From: Longimicrobiaceae bacterium
GTDB taxonomy: Bacteria > Gemmatimonadota > Gemmatimonadetes > Longimicrobiales > Longimicrobiaceae
DNA: 64,000 nucleotides
Assembly (NCBI GenBank): GCA_036375715.1
Contig: DASVBS010000053.1
Coordinates: forward strand, 1 to 64,000
Direction of reading: 5' to 3'
Below, piece by piece: positions 34,511 to 42,565 of this stretch (position 1 is the first letter of the stretch; every line of letters begins with the position of its first letter). Below the pieces are notes generated by a model. That model did not search any database. It saw nothing but the letters and a program-made list of their open reading frames with translations, and was not told the DNA's origin. Position numbers and translations under genes: made by a program.

Positions 34511-34897
34511 TCAAGGTCCGCCGACGATGAAGCTCGAATCCGGCCGTGGCGCCAGGCAGCGAACGTCGCGCTTCCCTCTCTCGATCTGCAGGTAGTCCAC
34601 CACGGTGACCACTCCGGACACCAGCCCGGCGTTGGTGAGGGCGCACTGCCAGGCACCCATCCCCTTCACCGAGCCGTGCAGCATCACTGTTCTTCCCACC
34701 ACCTCCACCCGGATCGAGGCCTCGTCCAGCTCGGGCTCGGCCGCCAACCGCGCCATCACCTCCGCCCGGATACGCTCGTCCTGAGAGCGGTCGATGGGTG
34801 GCGGCGGAGGACGCAACCCGCACGCGCCGATCGTCGCCAGCAGGGTGAACAGAAGCGCCAGGAGGCGCGGCGGAATCGGTCGAGATCGGCTCGGCAT
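34511..34897 (-). CDS. BON-domain lipoprotein
   Basis: 128 residues. The lipoprotein signal is LLALLFTLLATIGAC (Cys26). The BON-like domain (about 40-110) has RIRAEVMARLAAEPELD, IRVEVVGRTVMLHGSVKGM and VVTVVDYLQ, typical of the OsmY/BON phospholipid-binding fold, though the usual Gly-rich turn is modified. Such lipoproteins sit in the periplasm on a membrane. It precedes the lytic transglycosylase by 12 bases, so the two are probably one operon concerned with the cell envelope. Confidence 0.75.
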   Translation of the reverse strand: MPSRSRPIPPRLLALLFTLLATIGACGLRPPPPPIDRSQDERIRAEVMARLAAEPELDEASIRVEVVGRTVMLHGSVKGMGAWQCALTNAGLVSGVVTVVDYLQIERGKRDVRCLAPRPDSSFIVGGP

Positions 34898-35053
34898 TCG
34901 TACGGGGCTCTGAGAGAAGTCTGCGGGGTAATTTGCAATCGCAGCGCCAGCATCGGGACCGGAAATTCGCGAAACCCCGCCACACGCCGCAACGTAGTCC
35001 GTCCGACGGCCCGGGCAACCATCGCCGCTTACACGGAATCTTTCTCTTCGGAG

Positions 35054-35791
35054 ATGAAAGAATACTTCCGGCTGACGCGCACGCTCAGCTACTCGCTCCT
35101 GTTCGCGCTCCCACTGCTCCTGCTTTACGAGCTGGGGACGCTATGGGTTGCCGGGTCGGACCCCCATGCGCTGCGCAACGGGGCCGACGTCCTGCTGCGA
35201 TCACTCTTCGCGGCGGGGGGTCTGCAGGGGACCGCGACCTTCACCGGCGCGCTAGTCGCCGTCGCGCTGCTGCTGATCCTACTCGAGCGAAGGCGCCAGC
35301 GGGTGCCGCTACGGGCGGCGACGTTCGGCGGGATGGCCGTCGAGAGCGTGGTCTACGCCCTCCTGTTCGGGGTGGTCGTCGGGACGATGACGACATGGAT
35401 GCTGGGAGGCATGGGATTCCGCCTGGCGGCCTGGGAGGGAGGGCTCGACCGGCTCAGCGTGTCGCAGGGGATTGTCCTGTCGCTCGGGGCGGGTGTCTAC
35501 GAAGAGCTGGTCTTCCGCGTTCTGCTGGTTGGGGGCCTGTGGGCGCTGTTCCGCTCGAGCGGCCTGCAACCCGGGCGCTCGGGCGTTTTCGCGGCCCTGC
35601 TGGCGGCGCTGATCTTTTCGGCTTTCCACTACATCGGACCGTATGGCGATCAGTGGGCGCGCACGTCCTTCCTCTTCCGCTTCCTGGCCGGCCTAGCCTT
35701 CAGTGCCTTGTTCCTGCTGCGGGGGTTCGGGATCACAGCGTGGACCCACGCCCTCTACGACATCTTCATCTTCGCATCCCGCGGCATCTGA
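35054..35791 (+). CDS. CPBP-family intramembrane metalloprotease (CAAX protease-like)
   Basis: 245 residues with about seven membrane spans. The start ATG 35054 follows CGGAG closely. Family motifs: EELVFR (E150, E151, R155), FSAFHYIGPYGD (second motif His) and THALYD (third), all needed for the glutamate-type metalloprotease. Bacterial members process membrane proteins or act in immunity to bacteriocins; the role here is unknown. It is divergent from the BON lipoprotein, with 156 bases between. Confidence 0.85.
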   Translation: MKEYFRLTRTLSYSLLFALPLLLLYELGTLWVAGSDPHALRNGADVLLRSLFAAGGLQGTATFTGALVAVALLLILLERRRQRVPLRAATFGGMAVESVVYALLFGVVVGTMTTWMLGGMGFRLAAWEGGLDRLSVSQGIVLSLGAGVYEELVFRVLLVGGLWALFRSSGLQPGRSGVFAALLAALIFSAFHYIGPYGDQWARTSFLFRFLAGLAFSALFLLRGFGITAWTHALYDIFIFASRGI

Positions 35792-35945
35792 GCCAGCGGG
35801 GGGATTGGCCGCCTTCCGATTTACCGTTCCTTCCAGGTCGGATCATTGAAGTACCAGAGGGGTAGCTGTCTCCCCTAGTACGCGCCGGCTACAAACGTTT
35901 CGACAGACCGGGGATCCGGCGTCCCCCAGGTGCCCAACTCAAACG

Positions 35946-36536
35946 ATGAATCAGCGAGGAATCAAGAAAGCTTTCCGCTCTGCGGCTGTCCTCTCGATCT
36001 TTGCCCTCGGCGCGTGCGATGACGACGGCACGGGGCCCGGCCTTGGCCTCACCCCGGAAGACGTAGCCGGTGTCTATGAGATCTGCACCCTGACCTTCGA
36101 CCCGGCGGGCACGATCGTGCCCCCGATCGACATCCTTCAGACCTTCGAGTTCCCCGGAGGCGTGCGCAATCCGCAGCTCGGCCTCGACCCCAATTCACAG
36201 CAGACCTTCGAGTTGACCTTCATCCCCAAGGGGCAGGTTACCGATCGGGAACTGCGCGGCACCTACCGAATTCGAGGCGCGACCACGGTCGAGCTGCGTT
36301 TCAATGCCTCCGGCGTGGATCCCAAGACCTTGCTGATTCCCGAGAACCGGCAGCTCAGCTTCGAGTTCCAGGCGAGCCCGCTGCGGCTCTGGACGGAAGG
36401 CTCTGCCGAGTACACAGTCACCCGGGAGGCGTACGTGGCACTCTCGGACCTGGATCCCGATGAACTGAAGAACCTGCAGGCGACCATCTCCGGGGTGCTG
36501 ATCGCGGACTTCCGCTCGGACGGCTGCGGCGGCTGA
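35946..36536 (+). CDS. Lipoprotein of unknown function with DDGTGP tag
   Basis: 196 residues. The lipoprotein signal has lipobox LGAC (Cys24); the mature N-terminus is CDDDGTGPGLGL. The same tag (CGDDGTGPGL) starts the lipoprotein at 45554-48040. The mature domain is beta-rich (TFELTFIPKGQV, TTVELRFNASGV, LSFEFQASPLRLW) without a recognisable family. It has its own strong terminator, so is probably a single-gene unit. No clear ribosome site precedes the ATG. Confidence 0.65.
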   Translation: MNQRGIKKAFRSAAVLSIFALGACDDDGTGPGLGLTPEDVAGVYEICTLTFDPAGTIVPPIDILQTFEFPGGVRNPQLGLDPNSQQTFELTFIPKGQVTDRELRGTYRIRGATTVELRFNASGVDPKTLLIPENRQLSFEFQASPLRLWTEGSAEYTVTREAYVALSDLDPDELKNLQATISGVLIADFRSDGCGG

Positions 36537-36560
36537 GTAGAAAGGCAACGATGGCGCGGT

Positions 36561-36598
36561 CACAGAGGCCCGAGCCCCGGCCCGGGCCTCTGTGCTTT
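36561..36598 (+). terminator. Rho-independent-like terminator
   Basis: CACAGAGGCCCG (36561-36572) pairs perfectly (12 bp) with CGGGCCTCTGTG (36583-36594) around a 10-base loop, followed by CTTTCG. It lies 25 bases past the lipoprotein stop. Confidence 0.75.
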
Positions 36599-36614
36599 CG
36601 CGAGATGCGGCGCT

Positions 36615-38726
36615 ATGATTGGCCTCATGATGCGCCTCCTTCTATCCGTCCTCGCCCTGCTCGCGGCCGGAGTCGCACCGGTGTGCGCCCAGGAGCCTCT
36701 TTCCGCGGCGGCTGACACCGCCTGGAACTCACCGCGGGCGCTCGAGCTGATCCATCGAGCCCAGGCCCGGCGGGCGGCCGCGAACGCCGACAGCGGCCTG
36801 TCCAGCTACCGCGCCGACGCGCGCATCTACGTCTACTTCTACCTCGACCGGCGGGACACGGGCGAGCGCAATCTGGTCAAGACCGACCAGCTCGCCCTGG
36901 AGGTATTCTGGCAGTCCCCCGACCAGACGAAACAGCGGATCGTGGGATGGCGCGACGAGAAGTCCCTCCCTACGAACATCCGCTACCACCTGGATCACCT
37001 CACGGTGGTGCAGGAGAATTTCGGCGACGAGATCCGCCTCGGCGACGGAGACGAGGTGATCGGGGTGGTGCACCCTGCCGCGCCGGGGGCGGAGGAGGTC
37101 TACGAATATCGGCTGGCGGATTCCCTCACCCTCCGCCTCCCCGGGGCACCGGAGCCCGTCCGGGTTTACGAGCTACAGGTGCGGCCGCGGGACCTCTCCA
37201 GCCCCGGGTTCGTCGGCTCGGTCTTCGTGGATCGTCGCGCGGGCGACATCGTGCGCATGGATTTCACCTTCACGGCATCCTCGTACGTCGACCGCTACCT
37301 GGATTACATCAACATCTCGCTCGACAACGGGCTCTGGCAGGGGCGGTACTGGCTGCCGAACCAGCAGCGGGTGGAGATTCGCAGGCGCATCCCGGAGCTG
37401 GACATACCGGCGGGATCGGTCATCCGCGCGAACATGCGCATCAGCAACTACCGGTTCGACGAGCCGATGCCACCCGGCTTCTTCGCCGGAGATCCGGTAG
37501 TGGCACTGCCCAGGGCACAGAGGGAGGCGTTTCCATTCGAGCAGGACATCCACGCGGAGGTACGGGAGGAGGGAATCGGGCCGCAGGCCGAGCTCAGCGA
37601 GATCCGAGCACTGGCGACGGAGCTGCTGCGGGAGGAGGCGCTGCGGCGTTCGGCGAAGCTCCGCCTGCAGGTCGGGGGTGCGTCGGACGTGCTACGCCAC
37701 AACCGGGCCGAAGGGCTGGTCCTGGCGGCGGGCGCGGTGATGAGCCCGGTGCCTGGCTTGCGGGCAGCGGGACGCGCGGGTTGGGCGTTTGGCCCCTCAC
37801 ACGCGCCGGCGTCGCTCACCCTCTCCAGCCTGGCCGGGCCCACCACCGTGTCGCTGGAGCTGTACCGCAGGACGCCGAGAGACCTGGGCGTGGGCCCGGT
37901 GGGCTCCGGGGCCATGAACACCCTCGCCTCCGTTCTCGCGGGGAAGGACTATACCGACCTCTTCTACGCCACGGGGGCCGCACTCTCGCTGCGGTACCCG
38001 CTTCCGCCGAACTGGCAGGTTGCCGTGACCGGCCGGGCAGAGCGTCACCGCTCTGCCGCCCTCACCTCCGACTTCTCGGTCTTCGGTGAGCCGCGGCCGG
38101 TGCGGAGCATCGACCCGACCGACCTGATGCTCGCCGGTCGCGTGGAGCTGGAGCGAATCCCCGGGGCCGAGTCGAAGCGCTGGCTGGCCGTGAAGCTGGC
38201 CGCGGATTTCGGCCGGATGGAACCCCTCACCGGATCCACGGCCGATGAGCTGGGTGTCGAGCCCGCGTACTTGAAACCGACCGCGCAGCTGGAGTGGGGC
38301 CGCCGGTGGCTCGCACGCGACGCGGAGCTGCGAATGAGGCTGAGCGCCGGCGCGGCATTTGGTGACCTACCGGTGCAGGAGGTCTACCTGCTGGGAGGGA
38401 AAGGGACGATTCCCGGCTATCCCTTTCGGCGCTACGCCGGAGAGCAGTTCTTCGCCGCCGGTGCCGAGTATGCCTGGAGCCTGTGGCAGCCGTGGATCCG
38501 GGGTCGGCTGCTGGGCGCCGTGGGCTGGTCGGCCTTCCCCGGAGGAGAGTCGTCCCTGCAGGCGCGGGTGGCCGCACCGGAGACGGGCAACGTGCTTCCC
38601 AGTCTGGGCGTGGGCGTCGGCCTGTTCCACGACATTCTCCGGGTGGACGTGGCGCGGGGTCTGGGCTCGTCCGGTGAGTGGGAGCTGATCGTCGAGGCGA
38701 ACCCCGGCTTCTGGGACTTTCTCTGA
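36615..38726 (+). CDS. Omp85-superfamily-like outer-membrane protein
   Basis: About 700 residues. The signal peptide ends at VCAQ (near 26). The N-terminal half (27-330) is a periplasmic domain with repeated beta segments (YRADARIYVYFYLDRRDTG, GSVFVDRRAGDIVRMDFTF), reminiscent of DUF5686-type proteins rather than POTRA repeats. The C-terminal half is a beta-barrel with YLLGGKGTIPGYPFRRYAG near residue 595, which resembles the conserved VRGY/F strand of Omp85 and surface-antigen proteins, and it ends in Phe-Leu. It could transport or insert outer-membrane components; no partner is evident. Three ATGs (36615, 36627, 36630) are possible starts. Confidence 0.7.
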   Translation: MIGLMMRLLLSVLALLAAGVAPVCAQEPLSAAADTAWNSPRALELIHRAQARRAAANADSGLSSYRADARIYVYFYLDRRDTGERNLVKTDQLALEVFWQSPDQTKQRIVGWRDEKSLPTNIRYHLDHLTVVQENFGDEIRLGDGDEVIGVVHPAAPGAEEVYEYRLADSLTLRLPGAPEPVRVYELQVRPRDLSSPGFVGSVFVDRRAGDIVRMDFTFTASSYVDRYLDYINISLDNGLWQGRYWLPNQQRVEIRRRIPELDIPAGSVIRANMRISNYRFDEPMPPGFFAGDPVVALPRAQREAFPFEQDIHAEVREEGIGPQAELSEIRALATELLREEALRRSAKLRLQVGGASDVLRHNRAEGLVLAAGAVMSPVPGLRAAGRAGWAFGPSHAPASLTLSSLAGPTTVSLELYRRTPRDLGVGPVGSGAMNTLASVLAGKDYTDLFYATGAALSLRYPLPPNWQVAVTGRAERHRSAALTSDFSVFGEPRPVRSIDPTDLMLAGRVELERIPGAESKRWLAVKLAADFGRMEPLTGSTADELGVEPAYLKPTAQLEWGRRWLARDAELRMRLSAGAAFGDLPVQEVYLLGGKGTIPGYPFRRYAGEQFFAAGAEYAWSLWQPWIRGRLLGAVGWSAFPGGESSLQARVAAPETGNVLPSLGVGVGLFHDILRVDVARGLGSSGEWELIVEANPGFWDFL

Positions 38727-38808
38727 GCCTTCACCTGGCACCCCTCTTGCTCGACCGGGGTGAGTCGGTCGGTGAGCCGTACGCCTTCTTCTTCCCCTTC
38801 TGGCACCC

Positions 38809-39231
38809 ATGGCGCTCCACCTCTTCAGCACCCCCGTACAGTGCTCGCATTGCGGCACGGTGGTGGACGATCCGACGCTGGATAAGTGCCCCAACTGTGG
38901 CAACCTCCTGAAGGAACGACGAACCCCGAGCCGACTCGCTGGAGTACCACGCCGCTATGGGCAGTTGCGTTTCCTGCTGGGAACGCTTCGTTTCCTTGGA
39001 GTGATCGTGATCGCCATCGGTCTCCTCACTTTCATTCTGGGCGAGGAGGACACCATGGCCCGCCTCACGAGCCTGCTGGCGGCCGCACTGATCACCGCCG
39101 GCCTCTTCGTCGTCGCGGCTTTCATGGAGATCATGCTCGACGTGGAAGAGAACACCCGAGCCAGCTTCCGCTTACAGCAATTGTTGCTGGAGGCGGTCCA
39201 ATCCGAAGGAAGCCGCCGCAATACTCCCTGA
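38809..39231 (+). CDS. Zinc-ribbon membrane protein
   Basis: 140 residues. The N-terminal zinc ribbon has CSHC (12-15) and CPNC (27-30). After a basic linker come two membrane spans (FLGVIVIAIGLLTFIL and SLLAAALITAGLFVVAAFM), then a charged helix. Proteins of this shape are common and uncharacterised; a role in membrane-linked nucleic-acid or protein binding is guesswork. It lies 82 bases downstream of the Omp85-like gene and 127 upstream of dacB. Confidence 0.65.
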   Translation: MALHLFSTPVQCSHCGTVVDDPTLDKCPNCGNLLKERRTPSRLAGVPRRYGQLRFLLGTLRFLGVIVIAIGLLTFILGEEDTMARLTSLLAAALITAGLFVVAAFMEIMLDVEENTRASFRLQQLLLEAVQSEGSRRNTP

Positions 39232-39358
39232 CCCTCCGTCGTGAAGGGCACGGGAGGTGCGAATTTCCTGAACCCGATGATCGGAGTGCATCCCGGGCGA
39301 CGGCGCAGGGCGCCGCCGCTACGATGATCGCGTTCGTAGATCCCACGCTACTTCAAGG

Positions 39359-40813
39359 ATGAAGTCCGGACTCTGCCTCTTGACCGGCCTGGCCACGGCC
39401 GTCCTGCATTCGCTTCCGACAGCCGCCCAGCCGGCGCCGGTCGCACCACCACTTCAGAGCCAGGCCGAGGCGCTGGTTGCCAAGGTAGGGGGGCGCTGGG
39501 GCGTGCTGGCCTGGTCGATCGACGGGAACCGCACGCTCATCTCCATCAATCCCAACGAGCTCTTCATTCCGGCCTCGAACAACAAGGTCTTCACCTCCAT
39601 CTGGGCCCTGGACCTCTTCGGCCCGGATCACCGCTTTGCGACCGAGCTCCTGATAACCGGGCCGATCGAGAACGGCGTGTTGCGGGGGGACGTGGTGATA
39701 CGGGGATCGGGTGATCCCTCGTTCGGCTATCCGGAATTCACCACCGATCCGATGGAACCGCTGCGGATCATGGCCCGGGCGCTCGCGCAGCGCGGGGTGC
39801 GCAGGGTGGAAGGCGACGTCGTCGGCGACCCCTTCGCCTTCGACACCCTCCTGGTGGGAATCGCCTGGCCGCGAGACACCGGCGGCGGGTCCGCTTATTA
39901 CGCTCCCCGGGTAAGCGGATTACCGTTTCATCGTAACGTCATCTCGATCCGCGCCGTCGCTGGTAGCGGAGGAGCCACGATCGAGCTGAGCCCGCCCGTG
40001 GAGGTAGTCCCGGTGCGTTCCCGGAGGAGTGGGGGGCGGGCGTATGCGGTGCGGGCGCCCGACAACGACACGATCGAGGTGCGGGGCGCCGTTTCGGGAA
40101 GGTCGACCCTGTACCGCGTCGGCGTGTTGAGGCCGGCGCTGATGACGACCGACGCGCTGAGGGTGGCATTGAACGAGGCCGGCATCGAAGTCGCCGGCCA
40201 GCCGCGGATCGGGCGCACCCCGGAAGACGCGCGGCTGGTCCACCGTCACCTCTCGCTTCCGCTCTGGATGCTCATCCGCAAGATGAACAACGAGTCGGAC
40301 AACTTCTTCGCGGAGCACGTCTTCAAAGCGGCTGTGCGGGAGGCGATCGGAGTCGGCAGCTACTTCAGGGGAGGGCCCGCATCTGCCCTGCACTTCCACG
40401 AGGTCGCCGGGATACCTCTGGGCGAACTGTACCAGATCGATGGTTCGGGGCTGTCCCTGTACAACCGGGCATCGCCCAACGCCATGGTCAGGGCGCTGAT
40501 CCACGCCCACAACGCTCCCTACAGCGACGCATTCCACGCGTCCCTCGCCCTGGCCGGCGAGCGCAGCGGAACACTAAGGCGGCTCTTCACTGGCAGCCCC
40601 GCGTCCGGCAACCTCCACGCCAAGACAGGCTACATCAATGACGTACGCACCCTCTCGGGCTACGTCACCGCGGCGAACGGAGAGCTGATCGCCTTCTGCT
40701 TCTTCTACAACGGCCGAGGGACGTCGCCCGCCCGCGGCGTGCAGATGGAGCTTGGCAACCTGCTCGCTTCGTACGGCGGCGCAGTCTCCGCAGCGGAAGC
40801 GAGTACCGAGTGA
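39359..40813 (+). CDS. dacB: D-alanyl-D-alanine carboxypeptidase/endopeptidase (PBP4/DacB-type)
   Basis: 484 residues. A signal peptide (to about 23, TAAQ) is followed by the S13 peptidase domain: SxxK in PASNNK (S73, K76), the SDN motif in MNNESDNFF, and KTG in HAKTGYIN. The inserted domain typical of PBP4 lies between the first two motifs. By family it trims the terminal D-Ala or cuts D-Ala-mDap cross-links in the periplasm. It is followed by a hairpin and a convergent gene. Confidence 0.92.
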   Translation: MKSGLCLLTGLATAVLHSLPTAAQPAPVAPPLQSQAEALVAKVGGRWGVLAWSIDGNRTLISINPNELFIPASNNKVFTSIWALDLFGPDHRFATELLITGPIENGVLRGDVVIRGSGDPSFGYPEFTTDPMEPLRIMARALAQRGVRRVEGDVVGDPFAFDTLLVGIAWPRDTGGGSAYYAPRVSGLPFHRNVISIRAVAGSGGATIELSPPVEVVPVRSRRSGGRAYAVRAPDNDTIEVRGAVSGRSTLYRVGVLRPALMTTDALRVALNEAGIEVAGQPRIGRTPEDARLVHRHLSLPLWMLIRKMNNESDNFFAEHVFKAAVREAIGVGSYFRGGPASALHFHEVAGIPLGELYQIDGSGLSLYNRASPNAMVRALIHAHNAPYSDAFHASLALAGERSGTLRRLFTGSPASGNLHAKTGYINDVRTLSGYVTAANGELIAFCFFYNGRGTSPARGVQMELGNLLASYGGAVSAAEASTE

Positions 40814-40905
40814 AGGACAACTGTCAGGACATCTCTGACACCGGCAAGTGCCGCAAGATCGTAGAGACGTCCTCGTCGTCCCCAGGCGCTTCACCTGCCA
40901 TTTGC

Positions 40906-40936
40906 TCGCCATTTCTCAGCGAGTGAGAAATGGCGA
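40906..40936. terminator. 12-bp hairpin between convergent genes
   Basis: TCGCCATTTCTC (40906-40917) pairs perfectly with GAGAAATGGCGA (40925-40936) around the loop AGCGAGT. It lies between dacB and the YdjM-like gene, which converge; there is no long T-tract, so termination is inferred from position and stem strength. Confidence 0.55.
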
Positions 40937-40996
40937 ATCGACAGGAAGCACTGCTCGGGACTCGCCCATCTTGCCCACCGCGCCACAGCGATGGGT

Positions 40997-41542
40997 TCAG
41001 CGTCCCCACCAGCCCGTGATGGTCCTCAGCGCCTGCGCCCAGCCGAAGAGGACGAGGAAGAAGATCGCGCCCACCAAGGTCTGCTCTAGCAGTGCAAGGA
41101 AAACGTGCGGTTCGAAAAGGCTGAGTGCCGCCTGCACCGCCCCGTGGCCCTGCTGAAAAGGTACGGTTGGAAAGACCCGGGCGATGGCGTCCGGCTGGTT
41201 CAGCGTGAGCGGCCAGCCCAGCAGTACGTTCGTGCGCCCGCGGTCGTCGAGAAGGTCTACCAGCAAGTGTGAGCCGTAGCCGGCCCCCGCGAGGATCCCC
41301 CACCCCTGTCCGGCCACTGCCCCCAGCAGCGAAACGACGATCACCGCCAGCGCGCTGTGGGTGAATGTGCCGTGATAGCCGCCGCTTCTGCCCAGCAGTA
41401 GCCCAAGGATGATGTCGAGGTCGGGGCTCGCGGCCAGAGAGCCCGCGATCAACCAGGATCGCCAGCGCGGCAGCGGCGAGGCCACGCGAACCAGCTCGGC
41501 CATCCCGGCACCGACCAGGAAGTGAGCGGGAGGGAACGCCAC
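40997..41542 (-). CDS. YdjM-like membrane metal-dependent hydrolase family protein
   Basis: 181 residues with about four membrane spans. Family (PF04307) residues are present: SPDLDIILG, HGTFTHSAL and GYGSHLLVDLLDDRG, the His/Asp pattern expected of an intramembrane metal site. E. coli YdjM is LexA-controlled and otherwise uncharacterised. It lies 6 bases downstream of the phosphoribulokinase-like gene and with polA forms a three-gene unit on the minus strand. Confidence 0.85.
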   Translation of the reverse strand: MAFPPAHFLVGAGMAELVRVASPLPRWRSWLIAGSLAASPDLDIILGLLLGRSGGYHGTFTHSALAVIVVSLLGAVAGQGWGILAGAGYGSHLLVDLLDDRGRTNVLLGWPLTLNQPDAIARVFPTVPFQQGHGAVQAALSLFEPHVFLALLEQTLVGAIFFLVLFGWAQALRTITGWWGR

Positions 41543-41548
41543 GGCGAC

Positions 41549-42565
41549 TCAGGGACGCTCGACCGACGAGCGCAGCAGCGTCGTCAGGTGGGCGATCAGC
41601 ACTTCGACAACTGCGAGGGTCGGACGCACACGCGGCTCACCCGCGTCATCGGTGTAGCGGCCGACCCGCCCGGGTAGGTAGGTCTCCGGGAAGAAGCTTC
41701 CGGCCCAGCGATCCACGTCTTCCGACGTCATCTCGTTGCTCAGCTCGATGCGGACTTCGGAGCCATCATCGTGCTGTGTGGCGCCCCCCAGCCCTCCGAT
41801 CGGCTGCTCCCGCCGGGCCAGCTCCGCCGCCTTCCGGCGCAGGACGATCGAGGTACGGATCTCCTCGTCGCGCGCCTCTGAGGTCGGCAGCTCGTAACGG
41901 ACCACCACATCCGCACGCTGCGCCTGCGGCACCACGAACTCCTTCGAATCGAGCAGGTGTTGAACAATCTGGTTCAACACCTCCGCCTCGGTGTAACCGC
42001 GCGTCTGTACGTCACGCCGCAGCTTCCAGCGGAAGAGCAACTCCGGCTCCGGCTGGAGGAAGACCGAGAGGTCGTACATTGCCTGCAGCTCGTCGTTGGG
42101 AAAGCCCAGCAGTCCCCGAACGACGACGATCTCCCGCGGCTCGATCGGACGGATCGGTCCGAAGGTGCCGTCCGCGTGCTCGTAGGTCCGATTGCGAATG
42201 GTGCGCCCGCTACGCAGCAGGCGCAGGTGCTCCTGCATGAGCGAGAGGTTGTGCACCGCGGGATTGAGCGCGGTCATCCCGCGTTGCGCGCGCTCCTCGC
42301 GCGTGTAGCGGTGGTAGTCGTCCAACCTCAGGTCGGTGACGCGCCCGGGGCCCAGCAGCAGGGTGACCGCATCGGCCACCGTGCTCTTCCCGCTTCCCGA
42401 GTCACCGACGATGGCGATCAGGCGGGGGCGGCGCTCTTCCGAAGGGTCGGCTTCCGCGGACGCCTCTTGCGACTCCACGGCGATCGTACGGGCTACCGAG
42501 GGCGTAGGGGCGTGCAGGGGAGCGGCGTTGACCCGCATTGCTGCGGAATCATTGGGTTTGCTCAT
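41549..42565 (-). CDS. Phosphoribulokinase-like P-loop protein with altered active site
   Basis: About 338 residues from ATG 42565, which overlaps the polA stop (ATGA); ATG 42571 is also possible. After a 45-residue variable N-terminus, the kinase domain follows plant/cyanobacterial phosphoribulokinase closely: Walker A GDSGSGKS (54-61), LDDYHRYTREERAQRG (82-85 DDYH), TALNP, YEHADGTFGP, WKLRRDVQTRGY. Two acidic positions conserved in genuine PRK differ: the EGL motif reads RGL (150-152) and YLD reads FLQ. No RuBisCO or Calvin-cycle gene is in the window. It is possibly an unusual sugar or nucleoside kinase, or a non-catalytic regulator. Confidence 0.8.
   Translation of the reverse strand: MSKPNDSAAMRVNAAPLHAPTPSVARTIAVESQEASAEADPSEERRPRLIAIVGDSGSGKSTVADAVTLLLGPGRVTDLRLDDYHRYTREERAQRGMTALNPAVHNLSLMQEHLRLLRSGRTIRNRTYEHADGTFGPIRPIEPREIVVVRGLLGFPNDELQAMYDLSVFLQPEPELLFRWKLRRDVQTRGYTEAEVLNQIVQHLLDSKEFVVPQAQRADVVVRYELPTSEARDEEIRTSIVLRRKAAELARREQPIGGLGGATQHDDGSEVRIELSNEMTSEDVDRWAGSFFPETYLPGRVGRYTDDAGEPRVRPTLAVVEVLIAHLTTLLRSSVERP

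Noticed and set aside
41549-42565. Calling this gene a Calvin-cycle phosphoribulokinase (prkB)
   Set aside because: Conserved acidic residues of genuine PRK are replaced and no carbon-fixation gene is nearby.
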